Shown here: piece after piece, positions 27,740 to 36,567 of the stretch
Layout: each line of letters starts with the position of its first letter
How positions within the stretch are numbered: position 1 is the stretch's first letter
From: a bacterium
GTDB lineage: Bacteria; SZUA-79; Acidulodesulfobacterales; Acidulodesulfobacteraceae
Length of the DNA stretch: 44,064 bases
Direction: 5' to 3'
NCBI GenBank assembly: GCA_021825865.1
Contig: JAKAFU010000013.1
Location: 1 to 44,064 of the forward strand
Made by a program: the position numbers and the translations under genes
The notes under the pieces: generated by a model
The model's input: the letters and a program-made list of their open reading frames with translations, nothing else
Told to the model about the DNA's origin: nothing
Database searches by the model: none

Positions 27740-28750
27740 ATGAAAACATGTCTTATAACAGGCGGATTGGGTTTTATCGGAACAAATTTTATAAAATATT
27801 TGGCAAGTCATAGGAAAGATATCGCAATTATAAATGCGGACAGTATAACTTATGCGGCTAATCCTTGCAATATAGATGAAAAAACAATGGTTAATTATAA
27901 ATTTTATAAAATAGATATAGCAAATAATGATGAGCTGGCAGAAATTTTTAAAAAAAATAAAATAGATTATGTTGTTAATTTTGCAGCGGAATCTCATGTG
28001 GACAGGTCAATTTTAAACCCGTCAGTATTTGTAAAAACGAATATTGAAGGGACTTTAAATTTGCTTAAATTATCTCTTGAGCATAAAATAGAAAAATTTC
28101 TTCAGATTTCTACGGATGAGGTCTATGGTTCTTTAGGAAAAGACGGCTTATTTACGGAAATGACGCCGCTGTCCCCCAGAAGTCCTTATTCTGCTTCAAA
28201 GGCATCAGCCGATATGCTTGTTATGTCATTTTTTCATACTTACGATATGCCGGTTTTAATCACAAGATGTTCAAATAATTACGGCCAATACCAGTTTCCT
28301 GAAAAGTTAATACCGTTGACTATTATCAATGCACTGACCGGAAAAGATATTCCTTTGTACGGGGACGGTAAAAATATCAGAGACTGGATATACGTAGATG
28401 ACCACGTAAGAGGCGTGCTTGACGTTTTGGAGAAAGGAAGGTTCGGAGAAATTTACAATATAGGCGGGCGCAGTGAAATGCAAAATATAGGCATTATTTC
28501 TTTAATTCTTAAAAAATTAAATAAGCCTTTATCGTTAATTAAATATGTCAAAGATAGAGCAGGACATGACAGGAGATATGCAATGGATTTTTCAAAAATT
28601 ACTGAAGAATTAGGATTTAAGCCGCAATTAAATTTAAATGAGGGGTTAGACCTAACTATTAGCTGGTATTTTGAAAATGAGGACTGGTGGAAGAAAATAA
28701 TTTCAGGGGATTATAGACATTACTATAAGACTATGTATGAAATGAGGTAA
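27740..28750 (+). CDS. rfbB: dTDP-glucose 4,6-dehydratase
   Basis: RfbB (RmlB) oxidises and dehydrates dTDP-glucose to the 4-keto-6-deoxy sugar, the second step to dTDP-rhamnose. The ATG is chosen because GGAGGG lies nine bases upstream and the product begins MKTCLITGGLGFIG with the NAD-binding glycines at once; an in-frame TTG 12 codons earlier is rejected. Of the 336 residues, Thr125-Asp126-Glu127 and Tyr150/Lys154 (YSASK) are the catalytic set of the extended SDR family. Confidence 0.95.
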   Translation: MKTCLITGGLGFIGTNFIKYLASHRKDIAIINADSITYAANPCNIDEKTMVNYKFYKIDIANNDELAEIFKKNKIDYVVNFAAESHVDRSILNPSVFVKTNIEGTLNLLKLSLEHKIEKFLQISTDEVYGSLGKDGLFTEMTPLSPRSPYSASKASADMLVMSFFHTYDMPVLITRCSNNYGQYQFPEKLIPLTIINALTGKDIPLYGDGKNIRDWIYVDDHVRGVLDVLEKGRFGEIYNIGGRSEMQNIGIISLILKKLNKPLSLIKYVKDRAGHDRRYAMDFSKITEELGFKPQLNLNEGLDLTISWYFENEDWWKKIISGDYRHYYKTMYEMR

Positions 28751-28755
28751 CGAAA

Positions 28756-29625
28756 ATGCAAAAAATTATAGCTGTTATAGGTTCTACCGGAATGCTGGGA
28801 ATAGATGTCAATGCCGCTTTAAGAGGCAGCAATACTATAATTCATAATTTTAATTCCGTAAATCTCGACATTACCGAATTAAATAACGTTGTAGATGTAT
28901 TGACTAAAGTTAAGCCTAACTACATAGTCAATTGCGCCGCGTATACAAATGTTGATTTGGCAGAGTCCGAAAAAGAAAAAGCCGATAAGGTTAATCACAT
29001 AGGCGCATTAAATCTTGCAATTGCATCGAAGAAAATTGATGCAAGGCTGATTCACATAAGCACCGACTATGTTTTTAACGGTTTAAAGCATGAGCCGTAT
29101 AATGAAAACGACGATACTGTTCCTGTGAACGAATACGGCCTATCAAAATTAAAAGGCGAAAATGCGATTAAAGATTCAAAAGCAAGCTATATTATATTAA
29201 GAACCCAGTGGCTCTATGGCAAAAACGGCAAAAATTTTGTTAATACAATATTAAAATTGGCAGAAACTAAAAAATTAATAGAGGTTGTAGATGACCAGTT
29301 CGGTTCGCCGACATACACTAAAGATGTCGCATTTGCAATCAGGGATATAATTATTAACGATAAAGGCAATGATGCGGTATATCATTTGACTAATGCGGGT
29401 TATACCTCATGGTATGAATTTGCGGCAGAAATCATAAAAATATTTAAAAGAACTAATTGTGCCATTGTTCCGGTTTCATCCGATAAATTTGTCAGACCTG
29501 CTAAAAGACCTGTAAATAGCAGACTCGATTGCAGCAAAATTAAATTGGATTATAAAATTGAATTGAGACATTGGCAAGACGCTTTAAAAAAATATTGTTA
29601 CGATATAGGATATTTTATTATTTGA
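28756..29625 (+). CDS. rfbD: dTDP-4-dehydrorhamnose reductase
   Basis: RfbD (RmlD) performs the last reduction to dTDP-L-rhamnose, a sugar of LPS O-antigens. The 289-residue SDR has GSTGMLG near residue 9, HISTDYVFNG at about 100-109 and YGLSK at 127-131, which hold the Thr/Tyr/Lys triad. It follows rfbB by five bases, so the two form one unit. The thymidylyltransferase (rfbA) and epimerase (rfbC) needed for the pathway are not in the window. Confidence 0.93.
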   Translation: MQKIIAVIGSTGMLGIDVNAALRGSNTIIHNFNSVNLDITELNNVVDVLTKVKPNYIVNCAAYTNVDLAESEKEKADKVNHIGALNLAIASKKIDARLIHISTDYVFNGLKHEPYNENDDTVPVNEYGLSKLKGENAIKDSKASYIILRTQWLYGKNGKNFVNTILKLAETKKLIEVVDDQFGSPTYTKDVAFAIRDIIINDKGNDAVYHLTNAGYTSWYEFAAEIIKIFKRTNCAIVPVSSDKFVRPAKRPVNSRLDCSKIKLDYKIELRHWQDALKKYCYDIGYFII

Positions 29626-29663
29626 ATTATTTATTATAAATAAATATATACACATTGTTTATA

Positions 29664-29691
29664 TTGAAAAATTTTAGTTTATGTATATAAT
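29664..29691 (+). promoter_or_regulatory. Candidate sigma-70 promoter for the cytochrome gene
   Basis: TTGAAA and TATAAT are separated by 16 bases, giving a transcript start about 80 bases before the cytochrome ATG. The surrounding 154 bases are nearly all A+T, which weakens the statistical value of the match. Confidence 0.4.
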
Positions 29692-29779
29692 ATAATTATA
29701 ATAGTATATAATAATGCAGTTGTCTGTAAAATATATAAACTAATATAATTTAAATTTAAAATAATCTATGGAGGTTACT

Positions 29780-30241
29780 ATGAAAAAATTTTTAGTACCG
29801 GTTCTTTTTCTGGCTGCGTTATTAATTTATTTACCTTTAAATTCCGCAAATGCAATGGGCGTTAAAAAAGCTTCTGCAAAAACAGGCGCAGCGACGATGA
29901 CGCATAAAACAATGCAGCAGCCTAAAATAAGTGCCAAACAGGCAAAACTTATAGCTTTTGGAAAAAAGCTGTTTTATTCCTCATCAATAGGTACTAACGG
30001 TTTTTCATGCGCCACCTGCCACGTGTACAGTGCCGATACATATATAAGAATACACGGCAGAGGTATGATTATTATGACCGTTAAGAATGCAGCGCAGAAA
30101 ATAGCGGCATTTAATAAGATGCACCATATGCACATGACCCTTGCCGGAAAACTTAATATGTGCGACAAAATGGCATTGAAAGGTCCGGGCTTAAGCGGCA
30201 GAAAGCTTAAGGCTTTAGTAGCTTATATTAAGTCATTATAA
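29780..30241 (+). CDS. Secreted monoheme c-type cytochrome
   Basis: The start is the ATG eight bases or so after TGGAGGT; an in-frame ATG overlapping that ribosome binding site is rejected. The 153-residue product has a signal peptide (positive start, hydrophobic residues 5-20, cleavage likely after Ala25). One heme-binding Cys77-Ala-Thr-Cys80-His81 follows. A His/Met-rich stretch near residues 112-120 offers axial methionines, and an extra Cys128 lies in LNMCDKMALKGPGLSG, a layout reminiscent of SoxA-type cytochromes. It should act in the periplasm as an electron carrier; partners are unknown, and the heme count rests on one motif. Confidence 0.85.
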   Translation: MKKFLVPVLFLAALLIYLPLNSANAMGVKKASAKTGAATMTHKTMQQPKISAKQAKLIAFGKKLFYSSSIGTNGFSCATCHVYSADTYIRIHGRGMIIMTVKNAAQKIAAFNKMHHMHMTLAGKLNMCDKMALKGPGLSGRKLKALVAYIKSL

Positions 30242-30303
30242 TTTATATTAAGTCGTTATAATTAAATTCTGATTTGTAATTTTAAAGACTAACTTTTAGT
30301 CAG

Positions 30304-30347
30304 GATAGGCGTTTTTTTATTATATTTTTTAATAAAAAACGCCTATC
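30304..30347 (+). terminator. Strong hairpin downstream of the cytochrome gene
   Basis: GATAGGCG followed by Ts pairs with AAAAAACGCCTATC to give about 17 pairs with a single bulge. The T run (seven bases) lies in the ascending arm and the A run in the descending arm, so it could end transcription from either side only if the upper stem opens. It lies 62 bases after the cytochrome stop and before the DUF502 gene. A terminator is the simplest reading. Confidence 0.5.
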
Positions 30348-30428
30348 TACGTTTATATAATGTTTATATAATAAATTTAATAAACTAAAACAAAAATAAA
30401 TATAGAAATACGATGGGCATATTAATTT

Positions 30429-31034
30429 ATGAGTTCAAAATTTAGCGTTAACCTAAAAAGACGATTTCTGGCGGGGTTGACCATTATTATTCCTCTTTTG
30501 GTAATAATATTTGTCATCAAGTGGCTTCTCGAGGAAATTAATAAATTGTTTAATCCGTTTTCATTAATTGTCGACCATTATTTTCATGTATATATACCGG
30601 ATATAGGTTTAATTCCGTTTATTATAATTATATTTATTTTTGGTTTTCTCGTTACGAATGTAATAGGGAAAAATGTCATAGATTTTTTTGAGAAAGGAAT
30701 TTTAAAAATTCCGCTTGTAAATCTTTTATATAAATCTACTAAACAATGGGTTGACATATTTTCTTCCGATAAGGCATCGTTTAAAAAATTTGTTCTGGTA
30801 AGGTATCAAAATAACAAGTTTGTATATGGATTTTTAACCTCTGAAACAAGTATCGGAACAAAAGAAAACGGCGAGTTATATCATGTGGTTTACATACCGA
30901 CTAATCATCTTTATATAGGTTTTAATATGATTGCAAAGAAAGAAGATATTATAGAGACCAATATTACTATAGAAAACGGCATACAGATTATATTGTCCGC
31001 CGGTATTTCTTTTCCTAATTTTATTGAAATATAG
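30429..31034 (+). CDS. DUF502 family membrane protein
   Basis: This 201-residue protein fits DUF502 (COG2928). A basic N-terminus is followed by two membrane helices, at about residues 14-36 (AGLTIIIPLLVIIFVIKWLL) and 56-78 (GLIPFIIIIFIFGFLV). The conserved LKIPLVNLLYKSTKQWVDIF segment comes next, then a soluble C-terminal domain with VVYIPTNHLYIGFN. The family is widespread, but its biochemical role is not established. The upstream region shows only a weak ribosome binding site. Confidence 0.85.
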   Translation: MSSKFSVNLKRRFLAGLTIIIPLLVIIFVIKWLLEEINKLFNPFSLIVDHYFHVYIPDIGLIPFIIIIFIFGFLVTNVIGKNVIDFFEKGILKIPLVNLLYKSTKQWVDIFSSDKASFKKFVLVRYQNNKFVYGFLTSETSIGTKENGELYHVVYIPTNHLYIGFNMIAKKEDIIETNITIENGIQIILSAGISFPNFIEI

Positions 31035-31254
31035 AATATGGCTGAATAAATATATAAAGAAATATATAAAAAATAATATGCGAGTTCTGTTGATATTTAT
31101 AGTAAGTTATAAGCTATAAGCTATCTTAATGCCGGCTGCCGACCGATATAATAATATTGCAAATATTATAACGTTAATATTTTAATAGCGTAATATCACA
31201 ATATATAACATACATAATATACAGTTTAATTTAACAATAAAAAAATAAAAATTT

Positions 31255-31818
31255 ATGAAATTAAAAACATATCCGCTGTTTAATCCGGTATTTTCGTTTA
31301 TATTAGACAATCCAGCCAGAAAATTTATTGAAAATCCTGAAAAAAAAATAAGATTAATGGGTGTAAAAACGGGAATGAAGGTCCTTGAAGTCGGTGCTGC
31401 TAACGGTTTTATAACGCATTATCTTTCGAAATCCGTCGGTGTTAAAGGTTCTGTAGTGTCTATAGATATTCAAAAAAAAATGATTGATAAGGCGTTAATA
31501 AAATATTCTTTTTTAAGCAATGTCAGTTTTAGAACCGAAGACGCAGCCGATTTAAAATCAATTAAAAATAATGAGATTGATTTAGTATTTCTTTACTATT
31601 CATTTCATGAAATTGAAGAAAAAGAGAAAGCAGTTAAAGAATTTTACAGAGTTCTGAAAAGCAGCGGTGTTTTATCAATCAAAGAACCTAAATTTGAAAT
31701 TAATAAAAAGGATATTGCAGATTATAAAAATATTATTACCGGCAATTCTTTCAGCATCGCCGAAAATGAAAATGATAGTGATTTGTTGGGGCGTTATATC
31801 AAATTTATAAAAATTTAA
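31255..31818 (+). CDS. Class I SAM-dependent methyltransferase
   Basis: The 187-residue product has the SAM-binding motif I VLEVGAANG at residues 43-51, the acidic VVSIDIQKKM strand after it, and a post-I FLYYSFHEI segment, as in the Methyltransf_11/UbiE-like group. Its opening (PLFNPVFSFILDNPARKFIENPEK) resembles small methyltransferases of this group. The substrate cannot be told from sequence. It precedes rsmE by 20 bases, but no shared pathway is obvious. No Shine-Dalgarno sequence is visible. Confidence 0.85.
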   Translation: MKLKTYPLFNPVFSFILDNPARKFIENPEKKIRLMGVKTGMKVLEVGAANGFITHYLSKSVGVKGSVVSIDIQKKMIDKALIKYSFLSNVSFRTEDAADLKSIKNNEIDLVFLYYSFHEIEEKEKAVKEFYRVLKSSGVLSIKEPKFEINKKDIADYKNIITGNSFSIAENENDSDLLGRYIKFIKI

Positions 31819-31838
31819 ATAATCTTATTCAAAACATA

Positions 31839-32606
31839 ATGCACAATAGATTTTATGTTTCAGATATTTTATCAGAGGATTTAATAGGCAAAGAAGTAGA
31901 TTTGCCCGTAATCTTAAATCATGTTAAGGCGTTAAGATTAGAGAGCGCTTCAGAGATTGAACTTTATGACGGTTCAGGAGCGTTATATAACGGAATTATA
32001 AATTATATTTCAAAAAAAAACATCAGAGTAAAAATTTTATCCGTAAAACATTTTAAGGAAAAACCTGTTAAAATTCATCTTTTTTTACCGCTCATTGCTT
32101 CAAATTTGATGGACGTTATGATTGCAAAGATTGCCGAATTAGATATTTACTCAATATATCCGATTATTACAGAAAGGTGCGTGAGACATCTTGACAGCGT
32201 AAATTTTTCAAGCAAGCTGGATAGGTGGAAAAAAATTTCCGCATCGTCAATGATATTGTCCGGAAGAAACAAAATGACGGAAATAGCGTCTCTTGTCAGT
32301 TTTAAAGAGGCGCTCCCCCTGTGTGCAGCATTTGATATCAAATTTATAGGCGCTATATCTTCAAATAAATTTTTAAAAAATTGTTTGCCGGAGGATTTAT
32401 CATCAGATAGCCGCGGTATTAATAAAGAAGGGAACAACGCTTTAGAAATTGCCATGTTTATAGGTCCGGAAGGAGATTTTTCCGATGAAGAATTAAAATT
32501 GGCAGAAGAAAATTCATTTATCCTCGTAAAACTAACAGACTATGTAATGAGTTCTTTCAGCGCCGCTATATTTTCTGCTTCGGCGCTTGTTTGTTTTTTT
32601 GCATAG
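31839..32606 (+). CDS. rsmE: RsmE-like 16S rRNA m3U1498 methyltransferase, divergent
   Basis: RsmE methylates U1498 of 16S rRNA through a trefoil-knot SPOUT domain. The 255-residue size, the N-terminal HVKALRLESASEIELYDGSG (family HxxxVLR...G..(I/L)..(F/Y)DG.G) and the C-terminal IGPEGDFSDEEL at about 208-219 fit the family. In most RsmE proteins the knot ends L-G-x-R-I-L-R-T-E-T-A; here the same place reads LTDYVMSSFSAA (232-243), so the arginines, Glu and Thr are gone. It may be functional but altered, or act on another site. Confidence 0.8.
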   Translation: MHNRFYVSDILSEDLIGKEVDLPVILNHVKALRLESASEIELYDGSGALYNGIINYISKKNIRVKILSVKHFKEKPVKIHLFLPLIASNLMDVMIAKIAELDIYSIYPIITERCVRHLDSVNFSSKLDRWKKISASSMILSGRNKMTEIASLVSFKEALPLCAAFDIKFIGAISSNKFLKNCLPEDLSSDSRGINKEGNNALEIAMFIGPEGDFSDEELKLAEENSFILVKLTDYVMSSFSAAIFSASALVCFFA

Positions 32607-32634
32607 TATGGTTTAAATTATTAATAAATTTATA

Positions 32635-35600
32635 ATGAAACTTAAATACATTGAACTTCAGGGATTTAAAACTTTTCCGGATAAAGCTAAAATACAGTTT
32701 GACGAAAAGATTAGCGTAATTGTGGGACCTAACGGATGCGGCAAGAGCAACATCGTTGATGCTATCAGGTTTATCGCAGGAGAGCAAAATTTAAAAGAAT
32801 TGCGGCTTAAAAATATGAACGAACTTGTATTTAACGGTTCGGCTTCAAAATCAAAAAAAGCCTCTGCCGCCGCAGTTGCAAAAGGGGTATTCTTGAACAA
32901 TGGCGAGATTGATTTCAGATATAAAGATTTTCCGGAAATTGCGGCGGAAAGACGGTATTATAAAGACGGAGAAAGCGAATATAGGCTGAACGGCATTATT
33001 GTGCCGTACAGAGAATATGTCAATTTTTTTATTGAAAGCGGAATATCGTTCAAATTTTATTCTATTCTGGACCCTCTCAAGATAAGTTCCATATTAAATT
33101 ATAAACCTGAAGAGATGAGGCTGCTCTTTGAGGAAGCATCGGGAGTTGTAAAATTTAAGAACCAGAAAAAAATTGCACTAAGGAAATTAGAGAATACAAA
33201 TATAAATTTAGCCCGGATTCAAGATATTTACAGTGAGGTTGAAAAACAAGAAAAGGCTTTAAAGAAGCAATCGGAAGAACTGGAAAGGTTTAAGAAAATA
33301 AGCGAAGAAAAAAGATACTGCGAATTCATTTTATATGACAGAGCAAGAAGTAAGGCAGTTTCATCTATAGATGAAAATGAAAAGGCTGTCGAAAAATTTA
33401 ATGCCGGCATTCAAAATCTTGATAGTCAATTAATTTTAAACGAAAATTTAATAATAAAAGAAAAAACTTATTTTAATGAACTTAATGAAAAATTTAAACT
33501 GCAGACCGATAGTAAAAATGAGCTTATTATAGAAATATCAGGAATAAATTCCGACATAAAGCATGCCGAAGAAAAATCAGTAATGTTAAACGCAGAAAAA
33601 ATAAAGAAAGAAAATGAATTAAAGGAAAGCGAAAGCTTTAAAAGCAGAAATATTTTAAAATTAGAAGACTTAAAACATAAAAGAGATGAATCCGAATCGG
33701 TATTTAAAAAAAATCAAGAAGCGGCTTCATCTATAAACAATGAAATAAAGCAAAAGAAAAAATATACGGAAGAAATAAAAAATGAGATTGAAATCTTGAA
33801 CGATGATATTCTAAAGACCGTCGAGCGCTCTCAGATGCTGAATAATAAAATAGCATTTAACCAAAAAAATATTACGGCTTATTCTTCGAGAATTTCAAAT
33901 TCCGAACAGTTAATAAATAAGGTTAGACAAGAAATAGCGGGCGACGAAGATTTGCTGGGTTCAAAAAATAATTTAGTAAATAGTATAACATATACATTAA
34001 ACGAATTAGAAAACAAATTAAGATTAAAAAATGAAGAATTAGGTATAGCCGTCAAACAAACAGAAGAATTAGGATGCGTGTACGGTAAATATGAAAAAGA
34101 ATTAATAGAATTAAAATCTCGTGAATCAAGATTATTAGAGTTTTTAGAACAGCATGAAGGTTTTTCCGAGGGTTCAAAAAAACTTTTAGACAAATCAGAC
34201 GAATTTAATATATTGGGAAGTCTAGGCGATATTTTAGAAGTTTCAGACGGATATGAAAAAATAATATGGGAAGCGGCAGGGGATAAATTAGAAACAATAT
34301 TAATTACAGATATTGAAGATGCAAGAAATGCGGCAGCATATTTAAATTTAAACGACTCCGGAGCAGCTAAATTATATGTCTTAAAGAATGCCGTCAATAA
34401 TAATAAATTTGCCGGCATTAACAACGGTGGTGACGTTCGTTGTCATGCGGACGGTGAAGGATATGAAATTAAAAATTTAATAGATAACTTAAAACTGCTG
34501 CCGCTAAGAGATAAAATTAAAATAAATTTTATTGAAAAACATAATGACAATATAAACAATAACAACAATAATAACAGCGAAAGCAACACGGCAGCTGCGG
34601 AAAATAAAGTTCATAGAAATAACAATGATAACAAAAATAAGAAAAATAAAGACGATGCCGGATTTGATTTAATATTTAACAATACTATAGTTGAAAAGTT
34701 AGCCGTCGATTTTTATTACACAGAGAATACCGATTTAGTGTATGATTATATAAAGAATAAAGGTTGTTTTCCGGAAATCAATATTGTTTCGCACGACGGA
34801 ACTATCTTTTTATCATCCGGTTTTATTAAGGCGGGGAAGGATAAAAAAACTGAAAACGAAAATATTTTATTAAATAAAAATAAATTAGCGCAATTAAAAG
34901 CAAATATTTCCGCGGCGGAATATGTTCTTAATCAAAAAAAATCAGAAATTTTAATTAAAGAAAAGAACATAAAAGAAATAAATAAAGAGACGGAAAATAT
35001 TAAAGCCGCTGTTCAGTCTAATAAAATCCTGAAGATAACTGAAGAAAACGATATAAAACATATAAATGGACGTATCATTAAATCCAAAGAAAGATTAAAT
35101 ATTCTCAAAAAAGAACTGGAAAATATAAAGGCAGATAAAAATAAGCTGGAAGATGAAACTGAGCAATCTCGGCATGAGCTGGAAAACTTAGAAGTAATTT
35201 TATCCGAGCAGAATGTAGAAAAAAAGGAACTTGACAAAAAATTAATAGCTTATGAAGACGAATATGAGGAAATAAAAGAACAAGAGGTAAGATTAAGGAT
35301 TGAATTGTCGTCGTCCGAAAATAATCTGCTATACCTTGATAAAGAAATAAAAAATATAGAATCAAGTATTAAAAGCGGAATTTTCAGGTATAATAAGATA
35401 AAAAACGAAATAGATGATTTAAATAAAACTGTTGAAGCAATTGAAAAAAACATTTTTGTTAAAAAAAATAAGATTGACGAACTTAATATAAAATTAATTA
35501 AAGTTAGCGATGATATCAAACAGCTTGATTCTGATTTAGAAAAAATAAAAATTACTATTGAAGAAAAAAATTTAATTTCAGAAAAATTAAGACGTGAAAA

Positions 35601-36486
35601 AAATGATACTGAAAAGAAAAGAGAAAATTCGTTAACATATATTCAAATGTTTGAAGAAAAACTTAATGAACTGAATGTTTACGGTTTTACAGACGAGGAA
35701 ACCGAAAAATATATTGTTCAATTTAAAGAAACAGGCGATAAGTTTTACGATATCAATGATTCTGAGCTTAAAAAAACTATTATTAAACTTAAAAATGAAA
35801 TAGACGGTGCAGGTAATATTAATATGAACGCATCTGAAGAGTATGCAGAGATATTAAATAGACTTAGCTTCTTATCGTCGCAAAATAATGATTTAAATGA
35901 ATCAATAAAATCATTAGAAGATATAATAAAAAAATTAGATACTGTCTCAAGAGAAAAATTTAATTCTGATATGACTAAATTTAAAGAAAAATTTAATGAA
36001 CTTTTTAATTACCTATTTGGCGGAGGGCATACCGATATCGTGAGTGTAAGGCATAAAAGTTCGCCTGCCGCAGGCAATATGGACGGCGAGCACTTTTTAT
36101 CTGACAATATCGCGTCAAATTCCGATATAAACGGCGACAGTGCAGCAGATGTTGCAGGGATAGAAATAAATGTGCAGATACCGGGGAAGAAATTATCGGG
36201 GCTTAACCTTCTGTCGCAGGGTGAAAAAGTACTGGTTACGGTTAGCCTTATTTTTGCTATTTTTCTAATAAAAAAAAGTCCGTTTTGTGTTATAGATGAG
36301 GTTGACGCACCGTTAGATGATGCAAATAATGCCAGATTTAATAAATTAATAAAAGAAGTTTCTAATTCATCGCAGATTATTATTGTTACGCACAATAAAA
36401 AAACTATGGAAATAGGCAATTATATTTTTGGAATTACGGCTAAAGAACCCGGTATTTCTAAGATTGTTTCAGTAACTATTAATTGA
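32635..36486 (+). CDS. smc: Chromosome segregation protein SMC
   Basis: SMC dimers with ScpA and ScpB extrude DNA loops and condense the chromosome. The 1283-residue product has Walker A GPNGCGKS at 31-38, long Glu/Lys/Asn-rich coiled coils (about 170-510 and 730-1060), and a central hinge. The ABC signature is LSQGEK at 1193-1198, and Walker B with the D-loop is FCVIDEVDAPLDDANNARF. Two low-complexity inserts stand out: an Asn-rich run in the hinge near 637-680, and about 35 residues in the C-terminal head near 1137-1172. The ATG overlaps a TATAAT and has no ribosome binding site. Confidence 0.96.
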   Translation: MKLKYIELQGFKTFPDKAKIQFDEKISVIVGPNGCGKSNIVDAIRFIAGEQNLKELRLKNMNELVFNGSASKSKKASAAAVAKGVFLNNGEIDFRYKDFPEIAAERRYYKDGESEYRLNGIIVPYREYVNFFIESGISFKFYSILDPLKISSILNYKPEEMRLLFEEASGVVKFKNQKKIALRKLENTNINLARIQDIYSEVEKQEKALKKQSEELERFKKISEEKRYCEFILYDRARSKAVSSIDENEKAVEKFNAGIQNLDSQLILNENLIIKEKTYFNELNEKFKLQTDSKNELIIEISGINSDIKHAEEKSVMLNAEKIKKENELKESESFKSRNILKLEDLKHKRDESESVFKKNQEAASSINNEIKQKKKYTEEIKNEIEILNDDILKTVERSQMLNNKIAFNQKNITAYSSRISNSEQLINKVRQEIAGDEDLLGSKNNLVNSITYTLNELENKLRLKNEELGIAVKQTEELGCVYGKYEKELIELKSRESRLLEFLEQHEGFSEGSKKLLDKSDEFNILGSLGDILEVSDGYEKIIWEAAGDKLETILITDIEDARNAAAYLNLNDSGAAKLYVLKNAVNNNKFAGINNGGDVRCHADGEGYEIKNLIDNLKLLPLRDKIKINFIEKHNDNINNNNNNNSESNTAAAENKVHRNNNDNKNKKNKDDAGFDLIFNNTIVEKLAVDFYYTENTDLVYDYIKNKGCFPEINIVSHDGTIFLSSGFIKAGKDKKTENENILLNKNKLAQLKANISAAEYVLNQKKSEILIKEKNIKEINKETENIKAAVQSNKILKITEENDIKHINGRIIKSKERLNILKKELENIKADKNKLEDETEQSRHELENLEVILSEQNVEKKELDKKLIAYEDEYEEIKEQEVRLRIELSSSENNLLYLDKEIKNIESSIKSGIFRYNKIKNEIDDLNKTVEAIEKNIFVKKNKIDELNIKLIKVSDDIKQLDSDLEKIKITIEEKNLISEKLRREKNDTEKKRENSLTYIQMFEEKLNELNVYGFTDEETEKYIVQFKETGDKFYDINDSELKKTIIKLKNEIDGAGNINMNASEEYAEILNRLSFLSSQNNDLNESIKSLEDIIKKLDTVSREKFNSDMTKFKEKFNELFNYLFGGGHTDIVSVRHKSSPAAGNMDGEHFLSDNIASNSDINGDSAADVAGIEINVQIPGKKLSGLNLLSQGEKVLVTVSLIFAIFLIKKSPFCVIDEVDAPLDDANNARFNKLIKEVSNSSQIIIVTHNKKTMEIGNYIFGITAKEPGISKIVSVTIN

Positions 36487-36567
36487 ATAATTAAAGAAAA
36501 TTTGAACCGGTTATGATAATAAGTACGCATGGTATAGTTAACTTATATTAAAAAGGAGTTTCCAAAA

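Noticed and set aside
29768-29779. Earlier ATG for the cytochrome gene
   Set aside because: It overlaps the GGAGGT site that serves the ATG at 29780, which starts the signal peptide with Met-Lys-Lys.
33879-34424. Long minus-strand frame inside smc
   Set aside because: It is a mirror of the coiled-coil codons (Ser/Phe/Leu-rich) with no ribosome binding site or family features.
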